From contig NZ_CP013128.1 of NCBI RefSeq assembly GCF_001484045.1, positions 97,283-161,282 on the forward strand: 64,000 nt of DNA. The letters are read 5' to 3'. Positions 12,201 through 21,652 of this stretch are shown piece by piece. Position 1 is the first letter of the stretch. Every line of letters begins with the position of its first letter. Both the position numbers and the translations under genes were made by a program. A model generated the notes under the pieces. That model had not been told where the DNA came from and made no database searches. It saw only the letters and a list, made by a program, of their open reading frames with translations. Origin of the DNA: Mycoplasma sp. (ex Biomphalaria glabrata). Lineage in GTDB: Bacteria > Bacillota_I > Bacilli_A > Mycoplasmatales > GCF-1484045.

Positions 12201-15200
12201 ATATTTTTGATGGTTAAAAAGGAGAAATTTTCCAATTACATCATTATTTGCTCCAGAATATCCAGTATATCCATAATAAACACCATCTAAAAGATTCACA
12301 ATTCTATCTATTTCTGAATTTTTGTGAACCACTTGATTGTCTAAAAATTCATTAATTTCATCACTAGTCACGGTCTCTAAAAAATTATATAATTGATATG
12401 AATTGTCGACGCCAGTTGGTAAACCTTTAGTTAAAATAGAATCAACAATATCATTAGCTATGAAATCTGTTGTTTCTGGATAATTAATTAAAAGTTTGTC
12501 TAAATTTGTAAAATAAAATCCATCTTCTTCTTTTCTTGCAAGTCAGCCATAATATTTTTTTTCGTTACTATTAATTAAATTAATTATTTCATCTATTCTA
12601 TTTGTTAGACTACTCTTTTGGTCATTAATTCAATTATTAATTTCATTTGTATCATTTTTTAACGATGACATTGTTGAATTTATTAGATTTAATTTATTTA
12701 AATTTGCCATGTGTTCGTAAAAATTTTCGTATATTTTATCTAATTCAAAATTTTTACCCGGTTCCAAACTATATAATAAATTCGTAGTTATTATATTATC
12801 CTTTAAAGAATCGAAACCATAATATGAATTTTTTAATAAATTAATGATCTCACTAATATCAGAAATTAACGAATTTTTTTGATATAAAACTCCATTATTG
12901 AATCATTCAGTTCTCTCTAGGTTGTACTTTTTAACACCAGGTTTTCAATTATAATAATTACTTAAATTTCTATAAGTTTCACCTTTATGTGGAAATAAAT
13001 TGATAAATTCATCTTCAGTAATTATTGTTAATGCTGGTTCAAGGAAATAACGATTAGAATCAAACGAAAAATTCGGATCAATATATCCAAAATATTGCGT
13101 TTTTAAGAACGAAGAATAAAAATCATTTGTAAAATCCGAGAAAGAATTTATATTAATATCTTTAAAATCTTGAAATTCCGTTGTATATGAAAATTCGTAT
13201 TTTTCAGCGTTTGCATCCTTGCCAGCAATTTCATCTACTGCAAGACCATTTCATACTTTTGAGGCAATTAAAAATTCGACCACTGTATGATTGTCTCATG
13301 AAGAATCTTGCATAACATATTTTCATCTTTCAACAAGTTTATCAGGAGATTCTATCGGATCATAAAGTGTTTGATCTAAATAATAATTTCAAAATACATT
13401 ATTATTAGAACTTTGATCTGGAAAACCATAGTAAAAAGTAGAAAATTGCAGTAAAATTTCTTGACTATAATAATCAAATTGTTTTTTACCAATTGATTTA
13501 TAATTATTAAATGCTATTTCAATATCACTTCCTTGAACTGGATTCAAATATTTATCGATTAAATCAATCATTCTAATTGGATCAGTATTACCAAATCATG
13601 AATGAAATTCATTTATTAATCCTCTTAAATTATCTTTAGGATTTGCAAGATCAATATCACTTCTATCATATGTCAAACCATTTTCTCCAATAATATAAGT
13701 AGGAAACATGTTTTTTAAATCATTTTGATTATATCAACCTCATTGGTGGCCTAGCGGTGTTCCTTCAATTGTTGAAATTCATTTATCATAAGTTGATTGA
13801 ATAACTTCTTTCATTGCAGTTGCTTGAACATCTACAAAATCACTAATAATAGTATTAATTTCATCAGTAGTAATGCTTGTCGGTAAATAAATTCCTACAC
13901 TGTTATTAATATCAGATCATGACGTTGGAGTAAAAGTATAATCTCCTTCTTTACCGATTCATCTAGCTATTTTTTCAATTGCTTCTTTTTGAGAAGAAGT
14001 TGCTGATTTGTTATAAACTTCGGTTAAATCGACAAAAAATAAATTTTGCTGCAAAAAACGAAGAAATTCATCCTTAACCGGACTAACCGATCTACGGAAA
14101 TGTGTTTGTGTTATTGTTGTTGATAATTGAGTAGTCACTAAATCAATTCCTATTGTACTAATGTAGTTTATTCTTGTAGAAAGAAATTGTAAACCCTCAC
14201 TAAATAAATTATTTGCAATTTTATAGTCATATGAATTTAAATTAGTAACACCTTTGCTTTGAACATTAAAGGAAAAATATTTAGAACTAGTTGGTAATGA
14301 GGAAATGTTTGCGCTATCTGATTTTACTCCACTAGGAATTAAATAATAAACCTCATTATACCCTTTTGAAAAAGAAAATGTAATAGCAGTACCTTGATAA
14401 AAATCAAATTCTTGATCAGTTTTGGTAAAAGAAAATGTGGCGGTTGGTATTGCCTTATTATTTGCATCTACAATTCCCATCTGCAAATATGCTTCATCGC
14501 CCTTATTATCTCCCAAATTAGCAAACATTAATCCTTCTTTTATTTGAAACAATCAATAACCACGAATGTTAGCGTATGGTGAATAATCTATTATTATTGG
14601 TTTTACATCTCCAGCTTGAAATAAGTTATTTCACCCCAATAATAATTTTTCTTCGTCAGAATCGATATTATAGTCGCGTTTTGTTGTGGCAAAACCATTA
14701 CCAAACATGACATCATATATATTTGGATAAATAACATCGAAACTATTATGAGTTGTAAAATCATAAGTTTTTAAAGTTGGGTCGAAATTATTTAATTTCA
14801 AAACTACAATTTTTCCTTGACTTGTGTATTCATAAGCAGCTAGATAATAATTTGGAGATGTTGAATCAAAATTTTCTACCATTAATGAAACATTACGAAA
14901 ATTATTGGTACTAGTACTGATGGCTTCAGATAAAGAATAATTAGTAAATTCACCTGTTTTTATGTTAGTAACCCCTACATTTCATTCACCTTTACCATAT
15001 GGATTTTGTAAATCCACATCACGATAAAAAGTGACAAGCTGTTCACCAACAATTTGCGGAGGTAACATAATTTTATTAGTTACATCATAACCTAATTTGA
15101 TTTTGCTACTAATTACTGATAATTGTTGTGTATTTGAATCAATAGAATATGATGTAAATGAATCAAAATGAGGTCTTTTTATCGAAGCAGCTCAAAACGG

Positions 15201-15500
15201 TACAACTAGGTAATCTTTGTTTTTAATTGTTGTAAAAGAACCATTATCCAAACTAGATTCATTATTAAATGTAGTGGGAACATAACCTGTAGATCATGAT
15301 GGATTATCGCCAGTGATTGGTTTTTCTTTTTCTAATTCCACATAGAAATCGTTGTTTGTTCCTTGAAGAGAACTGTCAATTAGATTATTTTCATCCAAAC
15401 CATCTTTTGTAATTTGTGCATTTGCTAAATCACTAACCGGTTCCAATCCAGCCGTTGTTAATGTTGAAAAAATTGTTAATAATTTAATTTTATTATTCAA
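6300..15500 (-). CDS. Giant YYGY-repeat surface protein A1 (3066 aa)
   Basis: One uninterrupted frame of 3066 codons when TGA is Trp. Start is TTG with a strong GGGAGGG site 8 nt upstream; the signal-peptide-like N-terminus is NNKIKLLTIFSTLTTAG. Residues ~30-650 form a non-repeated domain shared with A2. Residues ~690-2440 carry about 19 modules of ~90-110 aa, each with an amphipathic helix ending in an aromatic-glycine box (YYGY, YFGY, YYGF, KYYGW, YWGY, YMGY). Modules group by four into three ~480-aa super-units whose first modules lie near 13.1, 11.6 and 10.2 kb. The C-terminus (~2440-3028) is less repetitive. A single membrane anchor, WLLAIIVSISIIVVVGIP, starts at residue 3029 and is followed by a basic tail ending in KSKHQ. 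I predict an outward-facing anchored protein. No known catalytic motif or named repeat family is recognised. Confidence 0.9.
8195..13435 (-). repeat. Tandem degenerate YYGY protein-repeat array
   Basis: Aromatic boxes occur at about 13428 (YYGF), 13090 (YFGY), 12820 (YYGF), 12550 (YYGW), 12273 (YYGY), 11633 (YFGY), 11315 (YYGY), 11037 (YYGW), 10755 (YFGY), 10465 (YYGF), 10187 (YFGY), 9900 (YWGY), 9648 (YYGY), 9313 (YYGY), 9053 (YYG), 8790 (YMGY), 8532 (YYGY) and 8205 (YMGY). A weak box (IGFF) lies near 11990. The period is ~290 bases. Each box follows a helix with spaced I/L residues. The repeats are diverged at DNA level, so this is an old protein repeat rather than a simple DNA repeat. Confidence 0.8.
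9300..9770 (-). repeat. Segment nearly identical to 1-470 (paralog exchange tract)
   Basis: The protein from MNAAKQDL through ELLNYQK differs from the A2 copy (80-407) at 8 of 109 residues, and the DNA is similarly close, while the N-terminal domains of the two paralogs are far more diverged. Similarity fades gradually on both sides. Confidence 0.75.
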
Positions 15501-15579
15501 AATATTTACCCTCCCATATATATCTTTTTAGTAAGAAAAACCAAAAAAGATTTTCTTAAAATTTCAAAAATATATTATT

Positions 15580-15588
15580 ATTATAGCA
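15580..15588 (-). promoter_or_regulatory. Extended -10 promoter of giant gene A1
   Basis: The minus strand reads TGCTATAAT. Predicted transcription start is near 15573, giving a ~73-nt leader to the TTG start with its GGGAGGG ribosome site. The arrangement matches that of A2. Confidence 0.6.
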
Positions 15589-15657
15589 TTCATTTTTTTA
15601 TACAATTTTTCAAGATAGATATTATTATTCTCAAAATTTTTGTTTTAAGAAATTTTT

Positions 15658-15795
15658 TTAAATTAGTAAGATATTTATCAAAATTTTTAAAACGATTACA
15701 ACCGATACAAAAACAATTGTAGCTAATAATCAAGTTAATAAACTAAAACTAAAAATTTCTTTAGATGATGGTGCTAAAAATTGACTAACGTTTTT
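15658..15795 (-). pseudogene. Relic of the C-terminal anchor of an A-type giant gene
   Basis: A 45-codon open stretch, closed upstream by TAA, reads SSKEIFSFSLLTWLLA then TIVFVSVVIVLKILIN. It matches the A1 C-terminus SKDSSGLPAWLLA then IIVSISIIVVVG in both order and character. There is no start codon or ribosome site. I read it as the surviving tail of a deleted giant gene. Confidence 0.6.
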
Positions 15796-16019
15796 TTAAT
15801 GAAAAATTTTGAAAATATAAATGCGCATAGCTAGTGCTAACATTAGAACAACTTTAAATTGTAATGCAATATCATTTTTTACTTGAATTTAAATTAAAGC
15901 GTTTTAGTAAAGTAATAAGCGCTACCAACTAATGTAATTATATTTATACGATCGATCTGTTTTATAATGGGGTTAATTATTTGTTTTAGTGATTAAATAG
16001 AATAATTAAATTTTTAAGA

Positions 16020-16176
16020 TTATAACCAATTATTAAAAGCAAAATTTTCGATTGTTATAGTGATATCAAGATTTTGCATAATCATATTTTTGAGTTTAAT
16101 CATAACTGTGCACTTTTCTCACATCATATCAATCGCTCTAAATAATAATCGACATACAATAACAAATTTAAGGTTT
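16020..16176 (-). pseudogene. Unidentified coding fragment
   Basis: About 51 open codons on the minus strand, including RLLFRAIDMMWEKCTVMIKL, ending FAFNNWL and a TAA. No start codon with a ribosome site is visible. The composition looks protein-like rather than random, but I cannot assign a family. It could be part of a decayed A or B gene or of something else. Confidence 0.3.
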
Positions 16177-16269
16177 TATGTGTAAATTATTTTTGCCTTT
16201 CACAATTGCAAAAATGACTCCGTATTTCAGTTCTAATTTTGAAAAGCTAAGAAAAAATCACCGAATTTA

Positions 16270-16455
16270 AAATACCTTTTATAACAAATAATGCATTATC
16301 TTAATGTAAATTGTTTGTTTATTTGTTTATTAAATTCTTTAATTTTTAAAATTAATATTGTAACTATTGAATCTAGAATAAATAATTTTTTGTGATTTTT
16401 TATACTTATAATTTTGCACCAATGATTTTTATTTAAAATTGCAAAAAAGTATTAT
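16270..16455 (-). pseudogene. Relic of the 5' end of a B-type surface gene and its promoter region
   Basis: It aligns to the 5' end and upstream flank of B1 (about 5790-6030): an AATAATGCATTATC stretch (the DNALF codons) and a shared flank around CACCAATGATTTTTATTT versus CATCAATGATTTTTTATTT in B1. The reading frame is broken. It sits immediately downstream of B2, mirroring the relic of a B 3' end found immediately upstream of B1. Confidence 0.6.
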
Positions 16456-16467
16456 TTATGTTGTAAA

Positions 16468-18225
16468 TTAAAGAATTCCACGGTTATCACTATCTGAATT
16501 GTTAGTTTGAGTAACTTTTGTTTTACCATGCATTGAAGCACTTTTTCTTGATCTAACTAAGTAAAATGCACCTACTCCGATTAAAGGGATTCCTAATCCA
16601 AGACCAACCGATAGTCCCACAATTAATGGGATATTCATTTCGGAAATTGGTAAGAATGGATTCAATTCAGTAAACATTTTTTGTGTAACGGGGTCGCCAA
16701 TTATAGTTTCCATTGATGAATAACTTTTAAATGGTGAATTGGTACCAGTATTTAGTAAATCATTAAAAAAGTTTTCCGTAGAAAGAGTTGCCACGTTCTT
16801 TTGTGAAGGATCTCCAATTTTTGCAATAATGTCTTCATTAATTAATTTTTGATCATCTGTATATTTTATAATTAAAGCATCACAAATATTATTAATGCCA
16901 TCATCACCTTCACTAAAGAACGTTCCTGTATTCATGCTTTCGATTTGTTCATTAATTAATTGACTTACTTGTTGAGTTACTTTCCCAGAATCAAGTGGAT
17001 TTGATTTATTAAATTTATCATACATTCTTTGTATTAAGTCAACATTCAAAGCTTGATTTATTCCAACTAAATTTTTATTAGCAGCAGCAGGTCCATTAAT
17101 TACCCCGTTTTTCAAAATATAGGCAAAAATTTGTAATGTTTTTTCTTTATTAGCTACATCTGAACTAATATTTTTATTATTTAAAATATTAGCGATTGGT
17201 TGAAAATTTTGTGGCAAAAGGACTGATGATTCTTCTTGAACAAAAGCATTGTTGAATAATAATGAAGTCGTTGTAGCACTAACTGTTGTTAATCTAACTT
17301 GGACTAATGAAAAATAATTCATAAAGTAGCAAATTAATGCTCCATTTTGGTAATCAGTCATAGCCATTTCAGGAGTATAGGAATTTTTTGGCGTTGGAAA
17401 AGCGTTAGCATTATCAAAAAAGTTTGTAATGTATGGACCTGGTTGGTTATATCCGATGAATAGTAAGTTTGAAACTGAACCTACAATTGATAATAACTTT
17501 GTAAAATCAATTTTTGGATTTAGATCATCGCTTGTAGTGGTTAACTTTACTAAGGGAACTAAAAGAAGTAAAGCATTAACAGGGTTTTGAAAAATAGAAC
17601 CGAATAGATTTAAAATATCCTCTTCAAATTGTGAGAATTTATAATTATCAGTATCAACTAACGCTTGATTTAAAGTTGGTAGTTCCATTTTAGCCAATCA
17701 TGGATCTGCACTAAAATCAGCAGTCGTTCATGTTGAATACAACGACTGGTCTGTTACATTCTTAAAATCAGCCGTATTTGAATAAGATATATACTTTATT
17801 AAACGATCATGCGATTGAATAACAGCTGGATCTTTAGAAGTGGCTGCAAGCTCAAATAATGTTGCTCAAACTCCGATGCCACTACCATTAGTTCATCCGT
17901 CTTGGATTCTTGGATCATTTGAAGAATTTTCATAATAATTTTTAATTGATAAATCTTGCGCATCAAACAAGTCATCAGTTGGTGTTGTTGATGCTGGATC
18001 AAGTTGAAGTAATCCATAAAATAATTTTGAAATTGCAAACATCGTAACATCTGCTAAGAATAACGCATTATCATCAATATTTCGACCATCTTGTAAATTT
18101 TTAACATTTACCTGAGTTGTTTGATTGTGCAATGTGGTTTGTAATGTTTTTGTTGCTTCTGCTGTTGGCAAAAGTATTGTTGTAGTTAACCCAGCTAATG
18201 CTAGGATTTTTGTAAGTTTTTTCAT
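16468..18225 (-). CDS. Anchored surface protein B2 (signal peptide + C-terminal membrane segment)
   Basis: 585 aa with TGA as Trp. Signal peptide MKKLTKILALAGLTTTILL, no lipobox. Family hallmark DDNALFL near residue 52; a GYNQPGPY segment near residue 260; one membrane segment at ~534-557 (VGLSVGLGLGIPLIGVGA) with a positively charged tail. Paralog of B1 with the same length and order of motifs. A good ribosome site (AAAGGAAA) precedes the ATG. The gene begins 40 bases after a double-anchored protein gene, probably in one transcript with it, and lies upstream of giant gene A1. Function is unknown; location outside the membrane is inferred from topology. Confidence 0.85.
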
Positions 18226-18265
18226 ATATAATTTCCTTTTTAAATAATTTTTTCTAATTGATAAT

Positions 18266-19051
18266 TTATTTTTTAGAACGGCGGTTATTTTGTAACTTAT
18301 ATCCCATTAATAGGATTAATCCAAGAATTGAAACTATAGCAATAATTATTTCAATGATGTAGTATTTATTTTTAGATGTTTTTTCTGATGATGAAAAAAA
18401 ATTATATTCGGTATTGTTATTGTTTGTAATTTTGTCTGACAAATATAATGGAGATGAAATTACACAAGTTATCAAATAATTATTAATATCATTAATGCTT
18501 TGTTCTAAGTTAAGTAAAGTTAAGTTATCTGTTATTGTTTGACGAATAATTGAGTTTGGAACATTGTATAAATTTTTTTGAGCATCATTTGCTGTTTGTT
18601 CTACAACATAATGTACATACTCTATAATTGGTGTTACAAACGAAGCATCATTTTTCTGTTGATTTTTAAAAGTAAAATTTTGAATTGAAGTACTATCATT
18701 TACTTGATCATAAGTATAAGTGATTTGTTTTGCTCAAAATGTTGCAGATGAACTATCAAATTGTGTTGATGCTAAATCTGCATGATTTCCTTCATGTTGT
18801 AATGTGTAACTATCGATGCTATTATTACGATCTTCAATAGTTGGTGTAAACAAAGTTGAAGCAGTCATCATTAACATTTCAATTTGAATAAACATTTCTT
18901 CGTTAGGAGAAATAGTAGTTACTTGATTAAATTGACTATCATTATTTGAATGGCTAATAAAATCTTTTTTTGGCACTGATACAAAAAATATCGATACAAA
19001 AGCAATTATTGCTACTAATGAAATTCTAATATTCTTAGATACGCTAAACAT
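18266..19051 (-). CDS. Membrane protein with N- and C-terminal hydrophobic segments
   Basis: 261 aa, code 4. An N-terminal hydrophobic segment (ISLVAIIAFVSIFFVSVP, ~10-27) may be an uncleaved or cleaved signal. A polar Asn/Ser/Thr-rich region of ~200 aa follows, then a membrane segment at ~228-250 (IIEIIIAIVSILGLILLMGY) and a basic tail NNRRSKK. The general design is like B1/B2 but shorter, and I see no clear sequence match to them beyond composition. A TATAAT box at 19063-19068 lies only 11 nt before the ATG, so the leader is very short. Probably co-transcribed with B2. Unknown function. Confidence 0.75.
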
Positions 19052-19062
19052 AATATGTATTC

Positions 19063-19068
19063 ATTATA
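19063..19068 (-). promoter_or_regulatory. -10 box upstream of the 261-aa membrane protein
   Basis: TATAAT on the minus strand, ending 11 nt before the ATG at 19051. The expected transcript leader is about 5 nt. It would drive the 261-aa gene and B2. Confidence 0.45.
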
Positions 19069-19120
19069 CAAAAAAGTTTATAAGTTTAAAAATAGTTTAA
19101 AAATCAACAAGTCCAGAAAG

Positions 19121-19255
19121 CTATTTTTTCTTAATTTGTTGTTTCAGTTTTGATATTTTTTGCTTTGTTTTTTCGTGAGAAAAAATCCACATTAATGAAC
19201 CAATAATAAATAACCCTAACATAATCATTAAAAAAACAAAATCAATACTATTCAT
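19121..19255 (-). CDS. 44-aa single-pass membrane protein
   Basis: A small ORF starting MNSIDFVFLMIMLGLFII with one membrane helix (residues ~6-24) and a highly basic tail ending QQIKKK. Its ATG follows GAAAGGATT by ~6 nt and overlaps the end of the nucleosidase gene by 8 bases, so translation is probably coupled. Its N-terminus resembles that of the 48-aa protein at 46225-46371 (MSSLDLVLI). Both sit next to surface-protein genes. No known family is recognised. Confidence 0.6.
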   Translation of the reverse strand: MNSIDFVFLMIMLGLFIIGSLMWIFSHEKTKQKISKLKQQIKKK

Positions 19256-19931
19256 TAATAATCCTTTCAATAATATTTTGAATTATTTTGGTGGCATGTG
19301 CCATATTCTCGCTATATTGGTTTGAGTTATTATCACTTTCAATATAGTCACTAATAATCTTTATTGCAATAAATGGAACTGTTAATTTTTCTGCAACATG
19401 AAAATAACTTGTCCCTTCCATATCAACAACATCAATTTTTATATTATGTTTTATTTTTAGTTCATTAAAATAATTATGTTTCTGCACAAATACGTCACCC
19501 GTCGCTAAGTTGCATGAATGTGGTTTTCATGAAGCTAATGATGCTCTTATTGTTTCGTGTAAATTACGTTCTGGTTCAAAAAATTGATGTGAACCAGGAA
19601 CTTGGCCATATTTATATCCAAACATTGTTAAATCAAAATCATGATAATAAGCTTTATCAATCATAACGACATCACAAATTGATAGTTTTTTGTTGACCGA
19701 CCCACAAACACCAATATTGATTATGCCTTTTAATGTATTACCTTCATTATATTTTGTTAAAAAATGAGTTAAAGCAAAAGCTGCATTAACTTTTCCTATT
19801 CCAGTAATTAGAAAATAGTGATTATTTTTTTTATATAAATTAAAATTTTTAGATTTGAATACTTCAGTTGGTTTGGATTTTTCTAGAAAAGTAATAATTT
19901 CACTTTCCATTGCACAAACAAATAAATACAC
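19248..19931 (-). CDS. mtnN: 5'-methylthioadenosine/S-adenosylhomocysteine nucleosidase
   Basis: 227 aa. It hydrolyses MTA and SAH to adenine plus the thioribose or ribosylhomocysteine moiety, clearing by-products of SAM use; the adenine can feed Apt. It shows the family core: N-terminal strand with CAMESE, NIGVCGSV (substrate pocket), VVDMEGTSYFHVA (ribose-binding ME) and IKIISDYI (catalytic Asp). I chose the GTG at 19931: it overlaps the rsfS stop (TAGTG) and has AGGGG at good distance, and translation starts at the first strand. An ATG at 19952 would add seven residues but has no ribosome site. Length is slightly under the usual ~230. Confidence 0.85.
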
Positions 19932-20254
19932 TAAATGACCCCTAATTCTCATAATTTTTCAATTTGGTATTTATCACTTAACTCCTGAGTCATAACATGA
20001 ACTAATATATCTTCTATTTCAAAGACAATTCAATTAGTGTTTTTACCTTCAGTTTTATAATTTGTAACTTCGTTATTGCGAGCAAATTCTTTCAATTTTT
20101 CGCCAACCGCATATATTGCACGATCATTATTTGCAATAATAATAACAATATACGAATAAAATGGATGTTTATCTTTCAAATTTACAACGCGAAAAGATTC
20201 CGAAACCGTTTCATGATGTATATAATTTTTTAAATCTTCAATATTAATACTCAC
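19931..20254 (-). CDS. rsfS: Ribosomal silencing factor RsfS
   Basis: 107 aa, TGA as Trp in the key motif. RsfS binds ribosomal protein L14 and blocks subunit joining when nutrients are scarce. The family signature is visible near the end: NWIVFEIEDILVHVMTQE followed by KYQIEKLW, equivalent to the conserved W-x-x-x-D/E-x-x-D-x-VVHVF and Y-x-LE-x-LW. The start overlaps the stop of nadD-yqeK by one base (20254). The order YqeH, NadD, YqeK, RsfS is the classic Firmicute arrangement. Confidence 0.88.
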
Positions 20255-21363
20255 TAAAATACTCCTAAATATGATTCATATACTTTTAATGATATATCAT
20301 CAATTTCTTTTTTAGTTTTAAGCAAATAATTGTATTTATTCCTTAAAACTTCAATAAAGCCTGTATCTATATCATCTAAACATAAATTAAGCAATTTTTC
20401 TCTATTTTCAAATTTGCGATCATTTGCTAATGAGTCGGCACAAAACATAATTTTATCAAGCGATGTTGCTTTGATTGATGGTAATGTATGTGATTTAATA
20501 GCATCCATAACCTCATTATTACTAATATGTAGTACTCTTCTCGCAACGTCGGCTCCGATAATACCGTGTCATAAGTATTTTGGTTTAAAAGTTTCATGTG
20601 GTAAATATTTTTCAATATAGTGACGCTGTTTCAATTCAGTTCATTCTTTAGCAATATCGTGCAATATGCCGGCTTTGTAAGCTGGTATAACTGGCAAATT
20701 ATGAACATATGATAATTGAACAGCTATTTTCATAACTTGTTCACTGTGCGAAAAACGTGATGGAGATAAATGCAGGCGAGCAAAATCATAAAAATATAAA
20801 TTGTTTAATAAAATATAGCGATGAACTTTAGCCGGTAAATCATTTTGATTAAAATATTTAAAAAATGAACTACTACTTTCTAAAAAGTAATCATTCTTTA
20901 ATGATTTGATGTTAAATCTTTTTTTAATGTATGCTAATTTAACAATATTAAAATTACCATGTCTTTTAAATGAGTAGATAGGAATTTTTTTTACTAATTC
21001 TTTTGCATTCTTTCATTTATTAAATTGAATAGTTTGATCATCACCAATTAATAAAACAAAATTATTATCAGGGAAAGTTTCGTGCAAATGATTAACTAAA
21101 TCAATTGTATAGCTTTTTTGTTTACGGTTTATTTCTCAATCATACGTTTTTAAATATGGTATTTCCTCAATAGCAGCTTCAATCATTTTCAGACGATGAA
21201 TTGGGTGAATGTAATATTTAATATTTTTAAGTGGTGATTCAAAACTCGGAATGAATCAAATTTCATCTAAATTTAATTTTTCTTTTGCAAAATTAGCACA
21301 CTTCAAATGCCCATTATGAACGGGATTGAAGTAACCACCATATATACCAATTTTTTTACGCAT
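20254..21363 (-). CDS. nadD: NadD-YqeK fusion: nicotinate-nucleotide adenylyltransferase with C-terminal HD domain
   Basis: 369 aa. The N-terminal ~190 residues are NadD, which adenylylates nicotinate mononucleotide in NAD synthesis: [13 protein letters not shown] (nucleotide-binding HxGH) and ESSSSFFKY (the ISSSxxR-like motif, with the usual Arg not seen). The C-terminal ~180 residues match the YqeK HD hydrolase family (in Bacillus, a diadenosine tetraphosphate hydrolase): [30 protein letters not shown], and [10 protein letters not shown]. Fusion of the two neighbouring genes is seen in many mollicutes. It is followed by rsfS with a one-base overlap; NadE, the next enzyme of the pathway, is at 49908-50699. 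Confidence 0.9.
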
Positions 21364-21652
21364 ATTTTTTAAACCTAAACTATTTAATTTTCCTACCAAT
21401 AATAAAATTATATAAATTATTATTTAATACTATTTAATAAATATTAATTTTTTTGAATATTTTTTAACACAATGAGGTTAATTTTCAATTTTTTGTGTGG
21501 TCTAGAATAGTTCTAATCCTTTTAAAGAAGTTTTTCTACCATCTAATAAATAATATCATCAATAGTTGTTGATTAATGTATCAATAACTTTAAATAATAT
21601 TTAATCAAACGACAAACTTATTTACAATTATTTTTAAACGTCACAAAATTTG
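21364..21652. other. 289-base gap with a possible gene fragment
   Basis: Between yqeH and nadD. On the minus strand ~32 open codons (about 21488-21590) read NYWWYYLLDGRKTSLKGLE but have no start codon and stop in both directions, so it may be a decayed gene end. The rest is AT-rich with no feature I can name. A weak A/G-rich ribosome site precedes nadD. Confidence 0.35.

Larger units (their letters stand above)
15501..16467. other. 967-base gap holding gene relics, no intact gene
   Basis: The stretch between A1 and B2 contains the A1 promoter and leader, the relic of an A-type anchor, an unidentified coding fragment, and the relic of a B-type 5' end. Bases ~15800-16015 show no recognisable content beyond AT-rich sequence. 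Confidence 0.7.

Noticed and set aside
8195..13435. CRISPR array or satellite DNA because of the ~290-base period
   Set aside because: The repeats are conserved only as protein motifs in one frame and are not identical in DNA.
6300..15500. A cluster of a dozen small genes or a broken pseudogene
   Set aside because: All pieces share one frame, separated only by TGA, which is Trp here; I followed the frame through the gaps from 7.5 to 9.1 kb and met no TAA or TAG.
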